Counted from the first letter of the stretch, positions 1 through 5,749 are shown. The stretch is DNA of 5,813 nt from Treponema sp. UBA4319 (GCA_002393865.1 DGUD01000157.1:8955-14767), one strand, 5' to 3'. Numbers and translations: made by a program. Notes: generated from the letters alone by a model not told the origin.

Positions 1-19
1 AAAAAACGGGGCAGCCCCG
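1..19 (-). terminator. GC hairpin with A-tract, leftward-facing terminator-like element
   Basis: A 5-bp perfect stem (CGGGG at 7-11 with CCCCG at 15-19, 3-nt loop) is preceded by six A residues at the window edge. Read on the - strand this is a GC stem followed by a run of T, the form of a rho-independent terminator for leftward transcription. No - strand gene lies immediately to its right, so it may instead be half of a bidirectional terminator of a gene to the left, cut by the window edge. An alternative stem (GCAGC 11-15 with GCTGC 22-26) competes with it and has no T-run after it. Confidence 0.45.
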
Positions 20-63
20 CCGCTGCATTTAAAGCAAATTCATCATATATAGAGTAAAATCGA

Positions 64-92
64 TTTACAATTTTTTATTTACATTATATAAT
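64..92 (+). promoter_or_regulatory. Sigma-70/sigma-A-type promoter of cheR
   Basis: TTTACA (64-69) and TATAAT (87-92) are separated by exactly 17 nt in an AT-rich stretch. The -10 is a perfect consensus and the -35 matches 5 of 6. The expected transcription start is about 98-101, which coincides with the A of the cheR ATG at 100. The -10 is embedded in a perfect 10-bp palindrome (ATTATATAAT, 83-92), which may be incidental to AT-rich sequence. Confidence 0.7.
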
Positions 93-99
93 AAGAGCT

Positions 100-918
100 A
101 TGGCTGACTTGCTTACAGATTTACAGTTCAATGAATTCCGCACCTTGATTTACAAGACAAGCGGAATTACGTTTTCAGAGACAAACCGGTCAATTCTGGA
201 CAGCCGTCTGAAGGAACGCTTAAGGGAAAAACAGATAACCGACCTTGACCAGTACTACAAACTGATTACCAGCAATCAGGACGAATTCAAAAACTTTTTG
301 GACAGCGTGACGACAAACCTCACGAGGTTCTTCCGCAACCAGCCACATTTTGACGCCCTCATCAACTATGTCGTTCCGCATGTCATCGAGAACAAAAAGA
401 ACTCCTTTGACAAGAAGATTCATATCTGGAGCGCGGGCTGCTCCACGGGCGAGGAGCCCTACACCATCGCCATGCTGCTCAAGGACAAGCTTCCTGCGCC
501 CTACAGCTTTGACATCGTAGCCTCAGACATCTCGCTGAAATCGCTGATGGTGGGCAGGCAGGGCTTTTACCCGACGAGCAGGGTTTCCGGCATTCCGCAG
601 AACTATCTGGACAAATTCTTTACGAAAACGGCGGACGGATATCAGGTAAAACCCGAAATCCGGTCGACGATACGCTTTGACTACCACAACCTTGCGAATG
701 ACAGCGGCTCAAAGAATCTGGACATCGTGTTCTGCCGCAACGTGCTCATCTATTTTGATGAGGCGGCACAGAAAGCGACGATAAACAGGTTCTGGGATGC
801 CATGGCAAAGCACTCATACCTTTTCATCGGGCACTCAGAAAGCCTGTTCGGCATGGATACGAAATTCAAGTTCCTCAAAACCGAATGGGCCTGCCTGTAC
901 GAGAAAGAAGAGGGGTAG
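100..918 (+). CDS. cheR: Chemotaxis protein methyltransferase CheR
   Basis: CheR transfers methyl groups from S-adenosylmethionine to glutamates of chemoreceptors (MCPs) in the cytoplasm, the adaptation arm opposed by CheB. The 272-residue product has the small helical CheR N-terminal domain (about 8-65) and a Rossmann-like methyltransferase domain (about 75-270). Visible family motifs are TTNLTRFFR (71-79), the SAM-binding loop SAGCSTGEEPY (111-121), the ASDIS segment with D143 expected near the SAM ribose, FCRNVLIYF (211-219) and GHSE (244-247). Length is close to stand-alone CheR proteins, with no C-terminal TPR extension. The start is chosen because the N-terminal domain begins at once, as in homologues. 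However, no good ribosome binding site precedes it: the only purine run, AAGAG at 93-97, is 2 nt from the ATG. It is separated from cheB by a terminator-like hairpin. The 5' part of the gene looks AT-richer than the genes downstream. Confidence 0.96.
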   Translation: MADLLTDLQFNEFRTLIYKTSGITFSETNRSILDSRLKERLREKQITDLDQYYKLITSNQDEFKNFLDSVTTNLTRFFRNQPHFDALINYVVPHVIENKKNSFDKKIHIWSAGCSTGEEPYTIAMLLKDKLPAPYSFDIVASDISLKSLMVGRQGFYPTSRVSGIPQNYLDKFFTKTADGYQVKPEIRSTIRFDYHNLANDSGSKNLDIVFCRNVLIYFDEAAQKATINRFWDAMAKHSYLFIGHSESLFGMDTKFKFLKTEWACLYEKEEG

Positions 919-922
919 CGCG

Positions 923-953
923 GACGGGCAGATACCCGTCGGCGTATCCCGAC
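923..953 (+). other. Two overlapping, mutually exclusive RNA hairpins in the cheR-cheB gap
   Basis: A perfect 6-bp stem (GACGGG 923-928 with CCCGTC 935-940, 6-nt loop) overlaps a second 5-bp stem (GTCGG 938-942 with CCGAC 949-953, 6-nt loop). Bases 938-940 belong to both, so the RNA can fold one or the other. Neither is followed by a T-run. They lie just after the cheR stop and upstream of the terminator at 1008-1046. I recognise no known riboswitch consensus, and a role is inference only. Confidence 0.4.
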
Positions 954-1007
954 AGACGGAACAGAGCTTTCAGGAAACAATCTGAAAATAAATATAAACA
1001 AATACAG

Positions 1008-1046
1008 GACACCTCTCCGGACGGCACAATTCCGGCGGTGTCTTTT
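1008..1046 (+). terminator. Intrinsic terminator or attenuator between cheR and cheB
   Basis: An outer 6-bp stem (GACACC 1008-1013 with GGTGTC 1037-1042) and an inner 5-bp stem (CCGGA 1017-1021 with TCCGG 1031-1035) are joined by a 3/1 internal loop, with a 9-nt apical loop. TTTTAT follows directly (1043-1048) and an A-rich stretch precedes it (985-1004). It ends only about 20 nt before the cheB ATG. It therefore either ends the cheR transcript or partly attenuates read-through into cheB. I saw no strong promoter between it and cheB. Confidence 0.7.
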
Positions 1047-1067
1047 ATGACAGAGGGATATTAAACT

Positions 1068-2270
1068 ATGGATGACATTCAAGTTCTTGTATGTGATGAC
1101 TCCGCATTGATGAGGAACCTCATATCCCGTATGGTGGATTCTACGGAAGGCATGCATGTCGTGGGAACTGCAATGAACGGGAAATTCTGCCTGCAAAAAA
1201 TTCCTTCGCTGCATCCCGACCTTATCGTCCTTGACATTGAAATGCCGGAGATGAACGGCATAGAATTCCTGAAGGAGCGCAAGACGCAGGGCATCGACAT
1301 CCCCGTCATAGTGCTCTCCTCTATCGCGACAAAAGGCGCCTCGGTCACCATGCAGTGTCTGGAACTGGGGGCAAGCGACTTTATCACGAAGCCGTCCGGC
1401 TCAATCTCCAGCAACATATCGTCTGTGGCAGGGGATCTGGTGGAGCGTATCGCCTCCTACGGCGGACGCTACGCGCGGCGGCAGGGCAAGGAAATCGCAC
1501 CGCTCGACTTCTACATGCAGCAGGCAAAGCTCAAGCAGGCGGAGACGGCGGCGGTCAAAGAAGGCATCATCGACAAGGTGAAGCCCTCGGCCACAAAACC
1601 CTCCATGCCGGTCTACACGCCGACGCTCTTTTCTTCCCAGAAAAAGAAGGAGCCTGAGGTCATCACGCCGCTGCGCAATCCGGGCGCCATTGAAATCGTC
1701 GCCATCGGCATCTCTACCGGCGGTCCGAACGCCCTGCGCGAGGTATTTGCCCACATAGACCCCAAATTCTCCCGCCCCATTCTGGTTGTGCAGCACATGC
1801 CGGCGGGCTTTACCAAAGAATTTGCCGCAAGCTTGGGGCGCATCTGCCCGCTGGCGGTAAAAGAGGCGGAGGACGGGGATTTGATTCACCCCGGTCAGAT
1901 TTACATCGCGCCGGGCGACTACCACATCGTCGTGGAGAAATCGACGCTGTGCAACGTCATACGCCTCTCAAAGGAAGAGCAGCGCAACGGACACCGGCCG
2001 TCAGCGGATGTCCTCTTTGAGTCCGTGGCAAAGATATACCAGAACCACGCGCTCGGCGTCATCATGACCGGCATGGGTCGCGACGGAGCGGTCCAGCTTG
2101 CGGAAATGCGGAAGCAGGGCGCATGGACAATCGGGCAGGACGAAAAATCATCCATCGTGTACGGCATGCCGAAAGTGGCATTCGAGCTGGGCGCGGTGCA
2201 ACGGCAGGTGCCGCTGGAAAAGATGGCGGACGAAATCAACGCGCTTGTCCGCGACCATGCCAACGGCTAG
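1068..2270 (+). CDS. cheB: Chemotaxis response regulator protein-glutamate methylesterase CheB
   Basis: CheB removes methyl groups from, and deamidates, chemoreceptor glutamine/glutamate residues. It is activated by phosphorylation from CheA. The 400-residue product starts with a receiver domain (about 3-120). The acidic pair is D10/D11, the phospho-acceptor is D56 in VLDIEMP, the switch Ser is S84 or S85, and the conserved Lys is K108 in TKP. A long linker (about 125-205) rich in Lys, Pro, Ala and Gln follows. The methylesterase domain (about 207-395) has the expected Ser-His-Asp triad: S216 in GISTGG, H243 in VQHMP and D339 in TGMGRDG. It is roughly 50 residues longer than the E. coli protein, mostly in the linker. 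A ribosome binding site AGAGGGA (1052-1058) sits 9 nt before the ATG. The polyprenyl synthase gene follows after 48 nt with no obvious terminator, so the two may be co-transcribed. Confidence 0.97.
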   Translation: MDDIQVLVCDDSALMRNLISRMVDSTEGMHVVGTAMNGKFCLQKIPSLHPDLIVLDIEMPEMNGIEFLKERKTQGIDIPVIVLSSIATKGASVTMQCLELGASDFITKPSGSISSNISSVAGDLVERIASYGGRYARRQGKEIAPLDFYMQQAKLKQAETAAVKEGIIDKVKPSATKPSMPVYTPTLFSSQKKKEPEVITPLRNPGAIEIVAIGISTGGPNALREVFAHIDPKFSRPILVVQHMPAGFTKEFAASLGRICPLAVKEAEDGDLIHPGQIYIAPGDYHIVVEKSTLCNVIRLSKEEQRNGHRPSADVLFESVAKIYQNHALGVIMTGMGRDGAVQLAEMRKQGAWTIGQDEKSSIVYGMPKVAFELGAVQRQVPLEKMADEINALVRDHANG

Positions 2271-2318
2271 GAATGCGCTGTTCTGCCCGTAACAGAAGCG
2301 GCTGCAGGAGCCTTTCCC

Positions 2319-3407
2319 ATGGACGCAATTTTTACACCTTATTTACAGAATATAGAAAAAGAGATACATGCCGCGTTGCCGGATCAAAGCAATGATTTAT
2401 GGCAGCGCGGCGCCTTTAGGCAGGAACCGCCGGATGTGCAGCCGGAGCATATTGCCCCGCTGCTCCAACCGACCCGCTCGCTCGTAGATTTGGGCGGCAA
2501 ACGCTGGCGGCCGCTGCTGCTTGTCCTGACGGCCGAGGCATTTCTCCGCGACCAGCAGGGCTCCGGCGCAGAACTGCGGCAGGAGCAGCTCGCAGCGGCA
2601 TTCCATCTGGCGCCGCTTGTGGAATTTGTCCACACCGCAAGCTTAATCCACGATGACATCGAGGACTGCTCTGATACCCGCCGGGGCAAAGCCGCCGCCC
2701 ACATCACCTACGGCACGGATACCGCCATCAACGCCGCATCATGGCTTTATTTTCTGGCGCCAGTCTGCATAGATACGCTCGCCGTCTCCGCCGCCGAAAA
2801 GGCCCGGCTCTACGCGCTCTACGCAATGGAGCTGCGGCGCCTGCACCTTGGGCAGGCGATGGACATCGCGTGGCACAGGAATACGGATTTTCTGCCGACG
2901 GAGGGGCAATACCTTGCGATGGTCATGCACAAGACCGGCACGCTCGCATCCCTTGCCGCGCAGACCGGCATGCTGGCTGCAGGCGCCAGCGACGGGCAGG
3001 CGGAGCAGGCCGGCAGGCTCGCCGCGCAAATCGGCGCGGGATTCCAGATAATCGACGATGTCTTAAACCTGACGGCGGGGAATCCCGGCAAAAAGCGCGG
3101 TGACGACATCGTAGAGGGGAAAAAATCGCTGCCGGTGCTGCTCTTTGCCCAGCATGCCAGCAGCGCCGGGCGGGCAGCGCTCTCCTCCTGCTTTGCACAG
3201 GCACGGCAAGACGGCATAGACAGCCCCGCCGTGGAAGAAGCCATCGCGCTCCTTACGGAAAGCGGCGCCGTGGCCAGCGCACGGGAAAAAGGCTCCATGC
3301 TCATCACGGAGGGCTGCCGCGCATACGGGGAACTTTTTGAGCCGGGGAATATTCCGGCAAAAAACATAAATACATTGTTTACATCCTTAATTCCTGCTAT
3401 ACTGTAA
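2319..3407 (+). CDS. trans-Polyprenyl diphosphate synthase, long-chain type
   Basis: This enzyme class condenses isopentenyl diphosphate units onto an allylic diphosphate to make linear all-trans prenyl chains, used for example as menaquinone side chains. The 362-residue product shows the family motifs in order: GGKRWRP (59-65, IPP binding), the first aspartate-rich motif DDIED (112-116), GQAMD (178-182), KTG (205-207), the second aspartate-rich region IIDDVLN (244-250) and GKKSLP (267-272). Small residues A107 and S108 precede the first motif where short-chain farnesyl synthases carry bulky aromatics. This favours a long product, but chain length cannot be fixed from sequence alone. The second motif reads DDxxN instead of the usual DDxxD. 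It starts at an ATG with AGGAG (2306-2310) 8 nt upstream. No small regulatory subunit of a two-part heptaprenyl synthase is adjacent. hepT, ispB or an ispA-like role are alternatives, so no symbol is assigned. Confidence 0.93.
   Translation: MDAIFTPYLQNIEKEIHAALPDQSNDLWQRGAFRQEPPDVQPEHIAPLLQPTRSLVDLGGKRWRPLLLVLTAEAFLRDQQGSGAELRQEQLAAAFHLAPLVEFVHTASLIHDDIEDCSDTRRGKAAAHITYGTDTAINAASWLYFLAPVCIDTLAVSAAEKARLYALYAMELRRLHLGQAMDIAWHRNTDFLPTEGQYLAMVMHKTGTLASLAAQTGMLAAGASDGQAEQAGRLAAQIGAGFQIIDDVLNLTAGNPGKKRGDDIVEGKKSLPVLLFAQHASSAGRAALSSCFAQARQDGIDSPAVEEAIALLTESGAVASAREKGSMLITEGCRAYGELFEPGNIPAKNINTLFTSLIPAIL
3375..3403 (+). promoter_or_regulatory. Extended -10 promoter for the TPR/RseC-like pair
   Basis: TGCTATACT (3395-3403) is an extended -10 (TGn plus TATACT). 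It overlaps the last codons of the polyprenyl synthase gene in an AT-rich patch. At 17-nt spacing the -35 is TTGTTT (3375-3380), which keeps only the TTG; TTTACA at 3378-3383 is too close (14 nt). The expected start is near 3410, giving an 89-nt leader before the TPR gene. The same ten bases, TGCTATACTG, occur in the diguanylate cyclase promoter. Confidence 0.5.
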
Positions 3408-3411
3408 GAAG

Positions 3412-3435
3412 GACAGACAGCTTTTGCTGCGTGTC
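3412..3435 (+). other. Stem-loop at the 5' end of the TPR-gene leader
   Basis: GACA (3412-3415) pairs with TGTC (3432-3435) and CAGC (3418-3421) pairs with GCTG (3426-3429), with a 2x2 internal loop and a TTTT tetraloop. It lies at the predicted 5' end of the transcript from the 3375-3403 promoter. A 5'-terminal hairpin could stabilise the mRNA, but that is inference. No T-run follows, so it is not a terminator. Confidence 0.35.
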
Positions 3436-3478
3436 AGATGCAGGGGCGGAAACGACCGCGCAGGCAGCCGCACAATTC

Positions 3479-3493
3479 CGGCAGGAGGTGCCG
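3479..3493 (+). promoter_or_regulatory. Ribosome binding site of the TPR gene, inside a small hairpin
   Basis: AGGAGGTG (3483-3490) is a near-perfect anti-16S match 8 nt before the ATG at 3499. It decides that start over the upstream in-frame TTG at 3424, which has no ribosome binding site. The site sits in the loop of a perfect 4-bp hairpin, CGGC (3479-3482) with GCCG (3490-3493). The same CGGC can instead pair with GCCG at 3467-3470, giving two exclusive folds. Confidence 0.6.
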
Positions 3494-3498
3494 CGTAT

Positions 3499-4020
3499 AT
3501 GCTTGAGACAAGTGAGAACCTGAACAATCAGGCGATAGAGCTGGCTTCGCAGGGCGACTATGCCGAGGCAATCGCCTGCTTTCAGCGCGCTATCAGCATC
3601 GAAAAAGAAAACTATCTCCTCTGGTTCAACCTGGGGCTGACCTACCGCGACGCAGGGAACATCAACGGTGCCCGCGCGGCGCTGGAAAAGGCATACGGCA
3701 TAAACCCCGTGGACGAAGAAGTCCTTGAGACGCTCGCCATCATCTGCTATTCGATGAGCGATTTCGACGAGGCCTTCAAATACACGGCGGAGGGGCTCAA
3801 CCTGAACGAGGAGAACTACCGTCTGTGGAACACGCTGGGCGTGCTCTACTTCAACCAGTCGGATTACGGCAGCGCGAGCGAAGCCTTCGAGCAGGCGCTC
3901 ACGATAAATCCCTACTACTACGACTCGCTCTTCAACCTGCGCGACGCATACGGCGAGATGGGCAACACCATCGGCATGATTGAGTGCTCCAAACGCATGG
4001 CAGCGCTCCCGTCCCGCTGA
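3499..4020 (+). CDS. Tetratricopeptide repeat (TPR) protein
   Basis: A 173-residue protein made almost entirely of TPR units: about 6-37, 40-71, 74-105, 108-139 and a degenerate fifth at 142-170. Each has the helix-turn-helix pattern, for example W/L-x-x-L-G at the start and an A-x-x-x-F/L ... A-x-x-x-N-P ending (clearest at ALTINP, 133-138). TPR arrays are protein-binding scaffolds, and no enzymatic domain is present. There is no signal peptide or membrane segment, so it is probably cytoplasmic. The ATG was chosen because of the strong AGGAGGTG site upstream and because the 25 extra residues from the TTG at 3424 do not look like TPR or any domain. It is followed after 16 nt by the RseC-like gene and probably shares a transcript with it. 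The partner is unknown, and the neighbouring membrane protein is a candidate only by position. Confidence 0.9.
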   Translation: MLETSENLNNQAIELASQGDYAEAIACFQRAISIEKENYLLWFNLGLTYRDAGNINGARAALEKAYGINPVDEEVLETLAIICYSMSDFDEAFKYTAEGLNLNEENYRLWNTLGVLYFNQSDYGSASEAFEQALTINPYYYDSLFNLRDAYGEMGNTIGMIECSKRMAALPSR

Positions 4021-4036
4021 CAGCAGAGGAAAGACC

Positions 4037-4450
4037 ATGTACAAGCAGGCAATGATTGTTTCGGTAAAAGGCGACGAGATAGAGGCGGTTTCCCCGACAG
4101 GAAGCTCCTGCTCGTCCTGCACGTCCAACTGCAGCAGGAGGGGCTGCTGCTTTCCGGTGGCAAACCCGCTCAATCTCCCCGTCAAAGCGGGCAGCGTCGT
4201 GCGCGTGGAATCGTCCGCGTGGGCACAGGCGCTGGAAGGCATCTGCTCGCTGCTCGTTCCCTTTGCATGCGCCGTCCTCGGCTACTTTGCGTCGGCACCG
4301 CTGGCAGCGCAATTCAGCGCAAAGGCGCAGGAAGGAATCCGGGCCTGTTCGGTGCTGCTGGCGCTCTTTGCGTCGTCCGCGCTCGTGCTCATCCTAAGCC
4401 GCCGTTTCCGCCCGGCAGACAAGCCCTCCATCAGAGAAATCGTCGCATAG
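4037..4450 (+). CDS. RseC/MucC-family (SoxR-reducing system type) membrane protein
   Basis: The 137-residue product has an N-terminal Cys-rich region and two membrane helices (about 67-86 and 102-120) joined by a short loop, with a basic tail. The cysteines are C25, C28, C32, C37 and C38, that is C-x2-C-x3-C-x4-C-C. This layout matches the RseC family. RseC is an accessory of the Rsx/Rnf electron-transfer complex in proteobacteria, where it helps reduce SoxR, and it also influences sigma-E. The Cys cluster could bind a metal or Fe-S centre, which is inference. No rnf/rsx genes or soxR are visible here, so the role in this organism is open. The start at 4037 is preferred over the ATG at 3980, which lies inside the TPR gene, because AGAGGA (4025-4030) lies 6 nt upstream and the homologous N-terminus begins at MYKQAMI. 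Its stop is 3 nt from the convergent diguanylate cyclase stop. Confidence 0.82.
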   Translation: MYKQAMIVSVKGDEIEAVSPTGSSCSSCTSNCSRRGCCFPVANPLNLPVKAGSVVRVESSAWAQALEGICSLLVPFACAVLGYFASAPLAAQFSAKAQEGIRACSVLLALFASSALVLILSRRFRPADKPSIREIVA

Positions 4451-4453
4451 CCG

Positions 4454-5629
4454 TCACGTCGCGCTTTTCTCAGAGGCAGCGGATGTCCTCGCCTTCTTCT
4501 GCTTATAGAGCGCGGCGTCCGCTTCGGCAATGCAGGTGCGGATGGCGTCAATGCCGTTGCCCAGCCGGGCATAGCCAATGCTGACCCCCAAATCATAGCG
4601 GCACTGCGCGGTGGCATTCCGCTCCGCCAGCAGGGAATGCACGGATTCGCAGAGGGCGCGGATTTCTTCCTCGGAGGCAGAGCGCGCCACCACGATGAAT
4701 TCGTCCCCACCGTAGCGGGCAATAAAATGACGCGCGCCCGTGGCATTGCAGGCAAGCTTCAGCGTGTCGGCGACGCGGCGCAGGGCGCGGTCACCTTCAG
4801 GGTGCCCATACTGGTCATTTATCATTTTAAATTTATTTACATCAACCATAAGGATGTAGGTCTGCTTCTCCGCGGAAGAAAGATGCTGGCTGTTGAGCAG
4901 AAAGCGTTTGAGCTCGTTGCGGTTGTTCAGGCCGGTGAGCGGATCCTGGGAGATAAGCCCGTCCAGCGAATTGATATAGACAAAGAGCATCGCGATGGTG
5001 CAGCCGTAGCAGAGTATGGGCAGCATGAGCCAGATAATCTGCAGGATGGTGGAAAGCAGAACGATAAAGGGGTAGAAGCCGATTATCAGGTGCTGGGGGC
5101 GATCCATAAAGCTTTCTTTGCGCAGGGCATAGCGGACGCCGTTGACGGCGGTGATGATGACGTAGCAGAACGGCAGGGCAATCATAAGCGCATAGAAGAC
5201 GCTTACGTGCATCTGCGGGCGCGGGCCTTCCGGCGTCATATAGCCCACATGCATGACAAAACCCGCCAGCGCGAGCGCACAGGAGCAGAAGGCAGGGATT
5301 CCCCGCAGCATCATGCCGCGCATGCCGTACACCGCCCGGCCGTGGAGCACTTCAGAATACACGTACCACGAGAAGGCCGTCAGGGACGCAAGGATAAAGA
5401 GGACGGCGTCTATCGCATTGTCAAAGACGGAGCCGAAGGGAAGGATGTCTTCCTTGAAAAGAATCCACAGGGAGTCAAAGAAAAAATACAGCATCTGGAG
5501 CACAAGCACGCGGTCAAAATAGTGGTGCCACTCCTGCCTGTCAACACCGCGCACATCTTTGAACAGGATGAACGCAAAGACTATGAGACAAAAACAATTC
5601 GCTTCTATATAAAAAAAACTGTATGGCAT
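4454..5629 (-). CDS. Membrane-bound diguanylate cyclase (GGDEF domain)
   Basis: This enzyme makes the second messenger c-di-GMP from two GTP at the cytoplasmic face. The 391-residue protein has about seven hydrophobic segments (near 9-23, 41-58, 73-92, 109-128, 143-165, 181-200 and 201-220) forming an integral membrane sensor. A GGDEF domain follows (about 224-380). Visible motifs are DPLTGLNNR (229-237), metal-binding D263 in VDVNKFK, N271/D272 with YGH (274-276), EGD (278-280), the active-site loop RYGGDEF (305-311) and SIGYA (350-354). The catalytic motif is intact. The allosteric inhibition site RxxD, expected five residues before GGDEF, reads GARH (298-301), so product inhibition by that site is unlikely. 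The ATG has GGGAGGA (5640-5634) 4 nt upstream and an extended -10 promoter. No PAS, GAF or EAL domain is present. The sensed signal is unknown, and I do not recognise the membrane domain as a named family. Confidence 0.94.
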   Translation of the reverse strand: MPYSFFYIEANCFCLIVFAFILFKDVRGVDRQEWHHYFDRVLVLQMLYFFFDSLWILFKEDILPFGSVFDNAIDAVLFILASLTAFSWYVYSEVLHGRAVYGMRGMMLRGIPAFCSCALALAGFVMHVGYMTPEGPRPQMHVSVFYALMIALPFCYVIITAVNGVRYALRKESFMDRPQHLIIGFYPFIVLLSTILQIIWLMLPILCYGCTIAMLFVYINSLDGLISQDPLTGLNNRNELKRFLLNSQHLSSAEKQTYILMVDVNKFKMINDQYGHPEGDRALRRVADTLKLACNATGARHFIARYGGDEFIVVARSASEEEIRALCESVHSLLAERNATAQCRYDLGVSIGYARLGNGIDAIRTCIAEADAALYKQKKARTSAASEKSAT

Positions 5630-5656
5630 GCAATCCTCCCTTGCATTCCTTTCCCC

Positions 5657-5685
5657 AGTATAGCACGGCCGCTCCGAAAAGTACA
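5657..5685 (-). promoter_or_regulatory. Extended -10 promoter of the diguanylate cyclase gene
   Basis: On the - strand TGCTATACT (5665-5657) gives an extended -10. At 17-nt spacing the -35 position reads TGTACT (5685-5680), a poor match (3 of 6) typical of extended -10 promoters. The expected start is near 5650, about 20 nt before the ATG, leaving room for the GGGAGGA ribosome binding site. The ten bases TGCTATACTG are shared with the promoter upstream of the TPR gene. Confidence 0.6.
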
Positions 5686-5749
5686 GAAAAACCGCCGGCG
5701 TACCAGGGCTTCAGCATGCGATGTCTTTTATCTGAAGACGGCCGCGGTA

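Noticed and set aside
919..1007. c-di-GMP riboswitch upstream of cheB
   Set aside because: The conserved GEMM core sequences are not present; only short hairpins are seen.
750..1214. Open frame of 154 codons on the - strand across the end of cheR and start of cheB
   Set aside because: It overlaps two certain genes, spans the terminator gap, has no recognisable domain and no ribosome binding site.
2331..2356. TTTACA plus TATAGA as a promoter inside the start of the polyprenyl synthase gene
   Set aside because: Spacing is only about 14 nt and the sequence is explained by coding for the protein's first residues.
3424..3498. N-terminal extension of the TPR protein from a TTG at 3424
   Set aside because: No ribosome binding site before the TTG, basic low-complexity residues, and AGGAGGTG sits right before the ATG at 3499.
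3980..4036. Earlier ATG for the RseC-like protein
   Set aside because: It lies within the TPR gene, adds residues unlike the family, and the ATG at 4037 has its own ribosome binding site.
3397..4242. Open frame of 281 codons on the - strand antisense to the TPR and RseC-like genes
   Set aside because: A shadow frame: the + strand genes have clear TPR repeats and a Cys/membrane pattern with good ribosome binding sites, while this product resembles nothing.
4473..4500. Terminator for the RseC-like gene inside the 3' end of the cyclase gene
   Set aside because: The possible stem (GGC...GCC with mismatches) is weak and is not followed by an uninterrupted T-run.
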